A program made the translations under genes and the position numbers. DNA of 21,077 bases from Stentor coeruleus (taxonomy: Eukaryota; Ciliophora; Heterotrichea; Heterotrichida; Stentoridae), in NCBI GenBank assembly GCA_001970955.1, contig MPUH01001206.1, forward strand, positions 1-21,077. Reading direction: 5' to 3'. Numbering within the stretch: position 1 is the first letter of the stretch; the number at the start of each line of letters is the position of its first letter. The notes beneath the pieces are model-generated. The model saw only the letters and a list, made by a program, of their open reading frames with translations. It was not told where the DNA came from and ran no database searches. Shown piece by piece: positions 1-8,800 of this stretch.

Positions 1-54
1 CTGCCCTCCTCCCTCATACTGTGATCCGTCGATTTCAACATACTCTCCTTCCAT
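1..54 (-). CDS. 5' end of an unidentified gene running off the left edge
   Basis: On the minus strand an ATG at 54-52 opens a frame that stays open to the window edge and gives 18 residues, MEGEYVEIDGSQYEGGGQ. An in-frame TAA lies a short way upstream of the ATG, so this is the first possible start. The peptide is acidic and glycine-rich and has normal coding composition. The next gene upstream on the same strand stops at 167, leaving a spacer of 112 bp, which matches the spacing elsewhere here. The function cannot be told from 18 residues. The main doubt is that so short a frame could be open by chance. Confidence 0.4.
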   Translation of the reverse strand, partial: MEGEYVEIDGSQYEGGGQ

Positions 55-166
55 ATTATACTTCAATACCCTATATAAATTTCTTTATGCATCATAAATT
101 TTTATCAACAACTAAAAATCACTCTTCCTAGTTATTTCCTTAAAAAATCACATAAAATCCTTTACA

Positions 167-2896
167 TTATGAAAAGTTCTTAATCTTAAACGTTTGCATT
201 TTATCCAACAAGTCACTTTTACTCATAATCCTAAGCAGTTCCAAGAACTTATCAACCAAATCTTCATTTTTAGTTTCCTTTCTGCTATTCAACTTAATAA
301 CTTTTTTCATAATAAACTTAATCAAATTATCAGCATCACTATTTGCATGAACTAACGATGTATAAGGTCCCATAAAAATCCAATTAGAAAACTTTACTTC
401 TAATTCAGGAGAATTATAAGAACCAGAAGAAATATAAGCTTTTATAGGATGGATAATAAAACATGGGATAATCGGTCTAAGTATCAAACCATTATAAGTA
501 AAAAATATTTTCTTTTGAAAAAGCCCAATACCAATAGTATCATAAGAACCTAAACGTGGACCTTTACTAACAATATGCCCATTACGGAAAATATTCCCGG
601 TTTTACAATTATAAAACACCCCTGTGCCTGTAATCCCTATAAAAATCTCTTCATAAAACCCAGCTTTGACTATTTTTACTTCAAAATACGCATCAGCTTG
701 AGGTAAAGATTTAGCATATTCCTCTTGAAGCTCTTCTGATTTCCTCCTAATACCAGAATTCAAAGGTGGGGATAATAAACTCTGTCTTTGTTGATTAGGA
801 CTTAATATTTTCCTATCTTTATTATAAAAATCAGAGTCTTCATTTGAATTAATATCCACACTAAAAGCACTTATAAATGTTTTATTAGGTTCTAAGTTCA
901 ACTTTGACACTGAAAACCTTTCATAACTACATCCATAAAGTTCAATAAATTGCATATCATTTGTATATTTAGGTAATCTAAAATCCAATTTGTATACACT
1001 TTCTGAATCTTCTAATTCACTACATCTAAACATAGGCGCTTGATAATGTAGAAACTGTATTTCATGTTTTTTATGATATTTTTCATAGCAAATAACACAA
1101 TATGATGAAGTTGGGTTACAGTTAAGACATTTGATTAATATCGGGTTTTTACCAAAATAAGTAAGAAAATCTTGAGAACTTTTGCTTGTACATTCACCTT
1201 TTAGATGTTGAAGTTCAAGAAATGGTTGAAGACAAGCAACTTCTGAAAGGATGTGGATTAAGGTTTTTAAAACATCTTGCAAAGCTTCAGGGGGAATTTT
1301 CGTTCCTTTTTTCCATAGTTCGTGGAGGATAGGGAAAAGAGAAGATATTGAGTCAAGTTTAAATACTACAGGGATTTCGTAAATGTTTTGGAATATACGA
1401 AGCTTACTGATATCAAGAAGCTCATATACTTTCATAATAAATTTTAATGAGTTTTTACCATAATAAGACATTGTTGTTTTAATAAAGTCATTTTCTATAA
1501 CTGAACGAGTTGCTTTGACCAGGATATTCTTAACAAAACCTGAATCCCAAAGAATCTGTTGCAAAGTTAAGGTGTTGTTTTCTATAAAATTTAAACACAC
1601 TTTGCATAATAAGTCAGATTTTACGTTATTCCCAATGAACTCAGGAATCAAAGTTAGGAATCCTAATGAAACTAAGGTGCTTTTGAATTTCTCTGACATG
1701 CTTTTGTCTTTAAGTAAAATCAATATTGAGTTAAACAATATCGGCTGTTTAACTAATTCACTTTTTTGCTCAATAAACACTTTAAAAAAATCAAAAAATG
1801 TTTCACTACTCCCTAATGCTTTATTGACTTCTCCAGGATTTTCCCCAGCGATTGCAAGGATTTTTTTCATAGCTAAAAAAGCATTTTTGCAATTAACAAA
1901 CATTTGACTGTGTTTTATATAACAACTCGCACTATTTCTATATGAAAACTTAACCAAAGCTAACTTGAATATAGTCATTAAACAGTTTATATCTTTGATT
2001 ACAATATCATCTAGTTTTGTATATTTAGTTTTTTGGAACACCCTCCATAACTTAATACCCCAAAAAGTCAATAAAGTTTCTGGTTTAAAGCTTTTCCCTG
2101 CAACAAGGGTTAAAAAGCTGTTAATTCCTGCATCAGCAACTTGTAATGTTTTTAACCTTTTTTCCTCATCCATTTCCTTAAAATTAGGCACATCTTCATA
2201 TTTAGTCATTGTAAAAAGCATATACAAACACAAACTCACGCCAAAAATCGCATTTTCTATAGTGTTTTTTCTATACAAACAATAAGCATCATGTTTAGGC
2301 CTATTACTACATATCTGATGATATGTTATAATCTTAACACCTAATCTTAAACCCTCATTCTCATATATCAAATTCCCATCATCCTGATCTTCAATTATCA
2401 TTATTGTATCAGGGAACATATTCAACATAATAGCTTCTTTTCCAGCTTTATCAATAATTTTCATTAACCTTACAAACATCATCAACCACATCTCTTTAGG
2501 TAAATCCAAATCATCAGAGAATTCCAAAATCTCTCTTATAGTCAACCCTTCCAAATATTCACATACAATAACTAAAACCCATTGATCTTCGTATATCTCA
2601 AAAATATCCTTAATCTTAGTAAACTTGTATTTTTCCCCAAAGTCTTTAAGTAAAGATAAATTCTTATAAGCAAATTTTATATCATCGAATGAAGGTAAAG
2701 GCATTAGTTTTATAATGCATCTGTTATTTTCATTATCAGCTCCACAGAAAATGTATTGTGTATTTTCGTATTTATGAGTTAGATAATACTCATGAGAAGT
2801 GAAACTGTTTTCAAGTATTATAACTTCATCTAATTGGATGATTTTTTTACTGTTTCTTCTTGATGTGAGAAGATGCCAAGTGTTTATGAAATCCAT
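167..2896 (-). CDS. pseudokinase-like protein with zinc-knuckle and C-terminal SPRY domain
   Basis: 909 aa, ATG to TAA, no intron needed. Residues about 30-240 follow a protein-kinase fold. A beta-3 style lysine sits in CIIKL (K63) and a hinge-like stretch in CEYLEGLTIREIL (112-124). The catalytic loop that should read HRDxKxxN is replaced by MLNMFPDTIM (157-166), and no DFG is visible, so catalysis is unlikely. Residues 250-560 look all-helical, possibly ARM/HEAT-like. C590, C593, C600, C603, H608 and H611 form a C-x2-C-x6-C-x2-C-x4-H-x2-H pattern, which suggests one zinc-binding knuckle of a B-box-like or UBR-like type. Residues about 737-842 match SPRY (YFEVKI, FIGITGTG, GNIFRNG, GIGLFQKKIFFTYNG). 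SPRY domains bind protein partners, so a scaffold role is inferred. SPRY is the firmest call, the pseudokinase moderate, the zinc site tentative. The partner and pathway are unknown. Confidence 0.75.
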   Translation of the reverse strand: MDFINTWHLLTSRRNSKKIIQLDEVIILENSFTSHEYYLTHKYENTQYIFCGADNENNRCIIKLMPLPSFDDIKFAYKNLSLLKDFGEKYKFTKIKDIFEIYEDQWVLVIVCEYLEGLTIREILEFSDDLDLPKEMWLMMFVRLMKIIDKAGKEAIMLNMFPDTIMIIEDQDDGNLIYENEGLRLGVKIITYHQICSNRPKHDAYCLYRKNTIENAIFGVSLCLYMLFTMTKYEDVPNFKEMDEEKRLKTLQVADAGINSFLTLVAGKSFKPETLLTFWGIKLWRVFQKTKYTKLDDIVIKDINCLMTIFKLALVKFSYRNSASCYIKHSQMFVNCKNAFLAMKKILAIAGENPGEVNKALGSSETFFDFFKVFIEQKSELVKQPILFNSILILLKDKSMSEKFKSTLVSLGFLTLIPEFIGNNVKSDLLCKVCLNFIENNTLTLQQILWDSGFVKNILVKATRSVIENDFIKTTMSYYGKNSLKFIMKVYELLDISKLRIFQNIYEIPVVFKLDSISSLFPILHELWKKGTKIPPEALQDVLKTLIHILSEVACLQPFLELQHLKGECTSKSSQDFLTYFGKNPILIKCLNCNPTSSYCVICYEKYHKKHEIQFLHYQAPMFRCSELEDSESVYKLDFRLPKYTNDMQFIELYGCSYERFSVSKLNLEPNKTFISAFSVDINSNEDSDFYNKDRKILSPNQQRQSLLSPPLNSGIRRKSEELQEEYAKSLPQADAYFEVKIVKAGFYEEIFIGITGTGVFYNCKTGNIFRNGHIVSKGPRLGSYDTIGIGLFQKKIFFTYNGLILRPIIPCFIIHPIKAYISSGSYNSPELEVKFSNWIFMGPYTSLVHANSDADNLIKFIMKKVIKLNSRKETKNEDLVDKFLELLRIMSKSDLLDKMQTFKIKNFS

Positions 2897-3166
2897 TTAT
2901 TATTTAGAAAAATGCTAACTAGTTTTAGGTTAAAATATTTTGATAGGTATAAGTGTTTGGATTAGATTAGGTGTTCTGATATGATTCTGGGAAAAAATAG
3001 ACTTGAAGTTTTTAGAAGGATTTTAGGGTTCTGGAAGGTAATGTTTTGGCTTTTAGGGAAGATAGTGATTTTTTTCAATTGGACTGGATTTTAGAAGTTT
3101 ATGAGCAATTTTTGATTTTAGAACCCTTTCTGCTTGTAAAAGTGCATTGTGGTGTTAATAAATAAT

Positions 3167-3226
3167 GTGCAGAGAGGGCTGCGTGGTAAATCCCTTGGCT
3201 GCCTCTGTTGTGGCGGATCAGTTGCA
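3167..3226. other. GC-rich block, candidate structured RNA or foreign/exonic fragment
   Basis: About 58% G+C (35 of 60 bases) in a spacer that is otherwise strongly AT-rich. On the plus strand CAGAG (3170-3174) can pair with CTCTG (3203-3207), and the adjoining AGGG (3175-3178) with CCCT (3192-3195), leaving a 7-nt bulge. GGCTGC occurs twice (3177-3182 and 3197-3202). A 30-codon plus-strand frame opens at 3165. I do not recognise a tRNA, snRNA, SRP RNA, RNase P/MRP or box C/D motif in it. The block is visible; its nature is not established. Confidence 0.3.
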
Positions 3227-3275
3227 AATTTTTAGATTAAACGACATAAAATATTAAAAATAAGGTTTTTCCTTT

Positions 3276-3533
3276 TTAAAACCTAGGTATTTGCATTCGC
3301 TGGTGTACTGAAGTTTTTCTCCTTGGATAAACATTCTGGGCTATTTATCTGAACATCTTATCTACTTTAATATTCTCAATTTTTAAATTTTCACGGAAAT
3401 AAAATTCTATGCTAGCTTTTGTCATAAAATCATTTAAATCTTTATTATTAAAAGTGTCTTCAATTAATTTACGCGCCCAAAAACAACCTATAGTTTCTAT
3501 ATGGATTATATACAGTTCCAGCGTAAAGATAAT
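3276..3533 (-). pseudogene. decayed coding remnant, possible Tudor-like segment
   Basis: The minus strand reads 62 codons without a stop (3533-3348), with the amino-acid make-up of a real protein: ELYIIHIETIGCFWARKLIE, then a helical stretch ending KVDKMFR. An in-frame TAA (3347-3345) follows, then 22 more open codons (IAQNVYPRRKTSVHQ...). Upstream the frame is stopped by TAA at 3536-3534 after EFNYWGASSEIVIT. No 15- or 16-nt GT-AG intron removes either stop. The HIE-x-x-x-C-F-W segment resembles the start of an extended Tudor domain of the TDRD12 or RNF17 kind, but this rests on one short segment. It lies antisense and just upstream of the J-protein gene. Confidence 0.33.
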
Positions 3534-3606
3534 TTAAGTAATAACTATTTCACTACTTGCACCCCAATAATTAAATTCTTAATGAAAATAATTCATATTT
3601 ATTTAA

Positions 3607-3966
3607 ATGTCTTATAGTTCCTCTTCAAAAATCAGCAAGAAGCATGAGTCAGCAATAGTTTTCGATAACTATCTAGAATCTTTAGAAACAAACCTAGAAG
3701 AAAAAAAACAAATTCATAATCAAAACTTTTATGATGTTTTAGGTGTTACACCAAATTGCACATCTTCAGGAATAAAAAAAGCTTATCATCGAATTGTCCT
3801 TCAAGAGCATCCTGACAAAGGAGGCAAAGCAGAAAATTTTCAAGCTGCAGTTTTAGCATATAATATACTAAAAGACAAAGAATTCAGGAAAATACACGAT
3901 GAATTAGGTAAAACAGAAGCATTGAGATATAAAAACCTTCTCAATGAAATGACCCAACATAACTAA
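3607..3966 (+). CDS. small J-domain (DnaJ/Hsp40-type) co-chaperone
   Basis: 119 aa. A J domain spans about residues 41-101: FYDVLGV opens helix I, IKKAYHRIVLQEHPDKGG carries helix II and the loop with the HPD motif (68-70), and FQAAVLAYNILKDKEFRKIHDEL is helix III. HPD is the contact by which J proteins stimulate Hsp70 ATPase. The 40-residue N-terminus is Ser- and Glu/Lys-rich. There is no Gly/Phe region, no zinc-finger domain, no signal peptide and no membrane segment, so this is a class C J protein, probably cytosolic or nuclear. The C-terminal tail is only about 18 residues, so client specificity is not apparent. The stop is TAA and the next gene starts 64 bp downstream on the same strand. 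Confidence 0.88.
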   Translation: MSYSSSSKISKKHESAIVFDNYLESLETNLEEKKQIHNQNFYDVLGVTPNCTSSGIKKAYHRIVLQEHPDKGGKAENFQAAVLAYNILKDKEFRKIHDELGKTEALRYKNLLNEMTQHN

Positions 3967-4030
3967 CAAAGTTTCTTTTCACATATAATTAACATAAAAT
4001 CTTCGGTTAGACTATAAAAAACTATCAAAA

Positions 4031-5797
4031 ATGGATTCCACATTCAGTTTAGAACTTGAAGTTGTATCTCTAAAATTACCATCACTAAGTGATATGTCAA
4101 AAGTAAAATGTACTTTTTCTGTTAACAATTACACACAATGCTTGCCATATCCATTTAAAACAATGGTTATTCCTAAAATCAATAACCATTCAGTACTTGA
4201 AATTTCCATAACCCATTATAACCAAATCATAGCAGGTCTTGAAATCCCATTAACCTTATTTCGAAGCAACAAACAGCAAACATTTAAACTTATTGACTAT
4301 ACCGAAAACCAAGATAAACGTAAAATTCCAACAAAAGTTAAAAATGATAGTATGGAAATATCATTATATATAAAGCATATTCCAGCAAATCAAAGCTCAA
4401 ATGATTATAAAAATGAAATCAAAACCCTAGAAAATAAAGTCAAAGAATCTGAAATTTTACTAGAAGAAGGGTTTAAGACAAGAAGAGGTCTACAGAACAA
4501 TTTCGAAGAAGTGACAAAAAACTTATCAAAAATGATAAAATCACAAGAAGAAACCATAAACAATTTAGTATGTGAAAAAGAAAAAATCTGTCTTTATTTG
4601 AAAAGTGTTGAAAATGACTTTAGGGCTGAGAAGACGAAAAATGAGAATTTTGAAAATGTTCAGATTTATAAGACAGTTGATGCGAATTATAAAAGTAAAG
4701 AGAGGAGTAATGATGTAAAAAGAGGGAAAAGCAATGAAAACTCATCGATGATAATGAAAAAAAGCTCTGGAGATGAGAATGGGCAACAGATTGTGTTGCT
4801 GAAAAAAAAAATCCAGGCACTTGAAGGGGAAAATGATGAATTAAAAAGAAGAAATGATATGCTGATAAAAGAGTTAGAGATTGTTAGAAGTCGATATGAA
4901 GATGGAGATTTTAGGGCTTCGGAAATGACATTAGGTACATCGAATGATAGGTTAACAACTGATAAAACACAATCATCTGAGTCTTTAGTGCTATCTTTAA
5001 GAGGGGAACTTGTGAAAATGGCTTCAAAATACAAAGCCAGGATATCAAAACTTGCAGAGTCTAGGAATAATTTGATACAAGAAAACAAAGATCTTCTTCA
5101 AAAAAATCAATCTTTAAGTCAAATTCTTATAGAAAAAGACATAGAAATATCCAGGCTCCAAGAAGAACTCCTATCTTTTCATAACACTGGTTCATATCAA
5201 GAACTAAGTTTCTCTAAACCCAATCCTCATAATCTCCTTGGTAAATACGTCAGCAACATAAAAAAAGTAGAAAATCAACTAAACAAATCCCCAAGATTCG
5301 ATAAAGAAAACGAATTCTCAATAAAATCACCCGAAACACATCGTAAAAAGTCCCCAGATTTCCAAAACCATTCCCCAAAAGATATAAAAACCATATCTCC
5401 AAAAAAAAGCACCCAAAACCCAATCGATCTTGCTTTATCTAATTTTAACCTGCTCCAAACCCCACAATTACCAATAAAATTCATAAAAGACAACGAAAGT
5501 GAAGGTGTCTATCAATTCGGAAGTAAAAAAGTTTATATAAAACTAGAAAACAGCAAATTATACGTGAGAATTGGTGGGGGGTTTATGGTAATAGACGAGT
5601 TCATAAAAGTCTACATGCCTCAAGAAATCGACAAGTCCTTACAAAAAAATGAAAAACTTAAAGGATACGAGCAAAGTCCATATAAAAAACTTGAACGATA
5701 TCAAAACCCTAATACCGATTTTATATCTTGTATAGGGATACAAAGAAGGTCAGCATCAGTAAATCGTTTCCAACCTTATTTAAAGTACCCATCATAA
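4031..5797 (+). CDS. C2-like / coiled-coil / GAR-like (Gas2-related) cytoskeletal protein
   Basis: 588 aa. Residues 1-118 form a beta-rich segment with C2-like layout (FSLELEVVSLKL, KCTFSVNN, LEISITHYN, MEISLYIKHI). Residues about 125-205 and 250-385 are highly charged heptad-like stretches typical of coiled coil. Residues 415-460 hold five Ser-Pro sites among lysines (KSPR, KSPE, KSPD, HSPK, ISPKK), likely targets of proline-directed kinases. Residues 493-531 (VYQFGSKKVYIKL...YVRIGGGFMVIDEFI) match the second half of a GAS2-related (GAR) domain, where the family reads roughly VRVGGGW. GAR domains bind microtubules. The cysteine-bearing first half of a normal GAR domain is absent. A role at microtubules or the ciliate cortex is inferred. 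Midasin begins 13 bp after the stop codon. Confidence 0.68.
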   Translation: MDSTFSLELEVVSLKLPSLSDMSKVKCTFSVNNYTQCLPYPFKTMVIPKINNHSVLEISITHYNQIIAGLEIPLTLFRSNKQQTFKLIDYTENQDKRKIPTKVKNDSMEISLYIKHIPANQSSNDYKNEIKTLENKVKESEILLEEGFKTRRGLQNNFEEVTKNLSKMIKSQEETINNLVCEKEKICLYLKSVENDFRAEKTKNENFENVQIYKTVDANYKSKERSNDVKRGKSNENSSMIMKKSSGDENGQQIVLLKKKIQALEGENDELKRRNDMLIKELEIVRSRYEDGDFRASEMTLGTSNDRLTTDKTQSSESLVLSLRGELVKMASKYKARISKLAESRNNLIQENKDLLQKNQSLSQILIEKDIEISRLQEELLSFHNTGSYQELSFSKPNPHNLLGKYVSNIKKVENQLNKSPRFDKENEFSIKSPETHRKKSPDFQNHSPKDIKTISPKKSTQNPIDLALSNFNLLQTPQLPIKFIKDNESEGVYQFGSKKVYIKLENSKLYVRIGGGFMVIDEFIKVYMPQEIDKSLQKNEKLKGYEQSPYKKLERYQNPNTDFISCIGIQRRSASVNRFQPYLKYPS

Positions 5798-5810
5798 TCT
5801 AATATATAAT

Positions 5811-8800
5811 ATGTCTTGCAGGAAAAGAGCTAAAATCGAAAGGAAAGTTTATAAAACAACTGAAAAAGTAACTTCCAGTCTTTTTAAGCTAAACTCCTGC
5901 CTTCCTTTATCATATGGAATCTGTATACTTGGTCCACCAAGTAGCGGAAAGTCTGCTTTATTCGACATTTGGAGCCAAGAACATGGCAAAGATCTTTTAA
6001 CAGTCCACATCGACAGTTCTGTTGATAGTAAAAACCTTATCGGCACATATGTTTGTGGGGAGACTCCAGGGGAGTTTATATGGAAAACAGGGATTTTGAC
6101 CTATGCAGTGACTTCTGGTAAATGGCTGTTGTTTGAAAATTTAGATCGTATGGGTGATGATGTCTTAGCTTTACTCAGTAACCTAATAAGGACAAATAGA
6201 CTAGAAATCCCTAATAAAAACGATAGGTCACAGGATGATTTTAAAGATAAAGAATTAGGAAGGTCAAGTATAATCCCTGCTGATGGATTTAAAATATTAG
6301 CAACATGTACTAAGCCTTTAGATGAAAGCAGCTGTTTTATTACTATTAATATAGTAGAATTCAATGTTAAAGAATTATGGGATATACGCCCTGGAAGTTT
6401 AATTACTGAAGAATTTGCTGGGGTTTTTAGCGATATACATACACAAATGGGGTTATTACCTGGTAGAGAATTGGTAACTGGGGATTGGGAAAAGCTTATA
6501 AAAAGATCATCATGGCAAATAGAAAGGATTTATGGGAGAAAAGGTATAGTAAATGGGCTTTTGACTGAAAACTGTAAAGAAAACATACTTATTGAATGCT
6601 TGTGTGTATATTCGGGGATTAGAGATCCTCAGGCTGTGTTGGAAAAAATAACGTCAATACTTGGACTTGATGCAAAATCCTCAGAAGCTTTTGTTCAGAA
6701 CCGGGTTATTAGGGTGTTAAGAAAAGAACATACTATGGAAATCGGCATCTCCCCTTCTTTAAAAGTCAAAAACTCAATCCAAGAAGGTCTTTCCCTTAAT
6801 GCTTATTCTTTAAAAATCATAGAAAAAATCTCAAGTTGTGTAGCTTTCGGTGAAAGTCCTTTATTAGTTGGGGAAACAGGCTGTGGGAAGACAAGTTTCG
6901 TACAATTTTTAGCTAAATTCATGGATGTCAAACTTTATGTGCACAATTTAAGCCAAGCTTCAGATCCTTCTGATATTGTTGGGGGTTTTAAACCTATTGC
7001 TGTATCTACATTATTGATGCCAATTATAACATATTTTTTTAAAACACTTCCTAAAATATCAGATAATTCAGTTAATTCTGCGGTGAAATCAGGGATACAA
7101 CATGCTTTTAGGAAAAAAAACTGGGAAAAATGCGTTAGTTTGTTAGATGTGGCTGTATGTGAATTAGAGAAAATATACCCATCTGATAAGAAAGTGAGAA
7201 AATTGTGGGATAAAGTTCAAGATGTTAAGAGAAAATTAAAAAACTCACAATTTGCTTTTCAGTTTGTTGAAGGGTCTTTAGTTAAAGCTATGAAAGAAGG
7301 GAGTTGGGTGTTGTTAGAAGAGATAAATTTAGCTGAAGAAGAAGTTTTGGAGAGACTTCATAGTGTTTTAGAAGGGAAAGGGATACATTTGATTGAAAAA
7401 GGTGAGATCCATTCTGTGCAAGCATCTTCAGGTTTTAGACTTTTTGGGTGTATGAATCCAGGAAAACAAGTAGGGAAAAAAGAACTGCCACAATCTTTAA
7501 GAAGTAAATTCACTGAGATTTTAGTTCCAGAAATGGAGAAATTTGAAGATGTTCTTGAAGTAGTCCGTTTCTACCTCGAAGGTAAAGCAGATCGTCGTAC
7601 AATGGAAAACATAGTCAATTTCTATTTAGAAGTAAGAAAACTTAGCAAAGAAGGTTTAATTGAAGATGGTTGTGGTAGGTGTCCTCAATACTCAATGCGA
7701 ACCCTCTGCCGTTCTCTTCGTTACGCTCTTGAGTTTTCCCATCATTACTCTTTCTCAGTATCTTTATACAATGGGATAAAAGTGTTTTTTGAGACTCCTC
7801 TAAAAGGAAGTCTTGATTCTTTACTTCAAAAACTAACCCCAGCACCAACTCATCCACAACCTTCTATAGAAAAATCTCATCTAAACATCCAAGGGTCTTT
7901 TCATGAACGTGGTCCTAAATCTTTATTTGAAGATCCTCATTTTATCTTAACCCCTTCAGTAAAAAAAAACTTAACAGTCTTATCAAGAGCTGTTATTTAT
8001 CAAAACAATTCAGTATTATTAGAAGGACCAACAAGTAGTGGAAAAACTAGTATGGTAAAATATTTAGCAGGACTTTTAGGACATGAATTTGTTAGAATAA
8101 ATAATCATGAACATACTGATATTGAAGAATATATTGGAAGTTATGTTTCAGATAGTCATGGAAGATTAGTTTTTTGTGAAGGTCCTTTAGTTAAAGCTGT
8201 AAGACATGGACACTTTTTAGTATTAGATGAACTTAATTTAGCACCTTCAGAAGTTCTTGAAGCACTTAATAGACTTTTAGATGACAATCATGAACTTTTT
8301 ATTACAGAAACACAAGAAACTGTTAAACCACATAAGAATTTTAGACTTTTTGCTACACAGAACCCAACATCTTATGCAGGGAGAAAAGAACTTTCTAAAG
8401 CTTTTCGTAACCGTTTTGTTGAAATGTTTGTCCCTGAACTTCCTGATGACGAACTGATTAAAATCCTTGAGATTAAAGGACGTCTTGCCCCATCATATGC
8501 TTTAGTACTTATAAATATTATGAGAGATTTACAAAGACAACGACAACAAACAAGAGCTTTTCTTGGTCGTCATGGGTTTATTACTATAAGAGATTTATTA
8601 AAAATAGCAAAACGTGAACCTATGGGATACGAAGAATTAGCACATTTCGCATATATGGTCCTTGCTGAACGTTTAAGAAGTGATGAAGAAAAGAAACTAG
8701 TTCAAGAAGTTATAGAAAAACACTGCAAAAAAGCTAAAATCGATATTGTAGCCTTTTATGACAAATACTTTGATAATAATTATAAAAAACAAGTTGATAC

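Larger units (their letters stand above)
2897..3606. other. 710-bp divergent spacer with a GC-rich block and a coding remnant
   Basis: This lies between the divergent starts of the pseudokinase-SPRY gene (minus) and the J-protein gene (plus), so it should hold both promoters. No promoter motif could be identified. It also contains a 60-bp GC-rich block at 3167-3226 and a minus-strand coding remnant at 3276-3533, both listed separately. The rest is AT-rich with no frame worth calling. Confidence 0.5.

Noticed and set aside
1515..2285. Plus-strand open frames opposite the pseudokinase-SPRY gene
   Set aside because: Shadows: no recognisable domain, and they lie antisense to a gene with clear domains.
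4620..5088. Minus-strand open frames opposite the GAR-like gene
   Set aside because: Ser/Phe/Leu-rich complements of Lys/Glu/Asn-rich coiled-coil codons; shadows.
7155..7169. GTATGTGAATTAGAG, a possible in-frame 15-nt intron in midasin
   Set aside because: Ends in GAG, not the TAG of the clear intron, and encodes a plausible helix in the AAA2 insert; nothing in the sequence demands splicing.
7632..7645. GTAAGAAAACTTAG, a possible short intron in midasin
   Set aside because: It is 14 nt, and its removal would shift the frame within a conserved AAA region.
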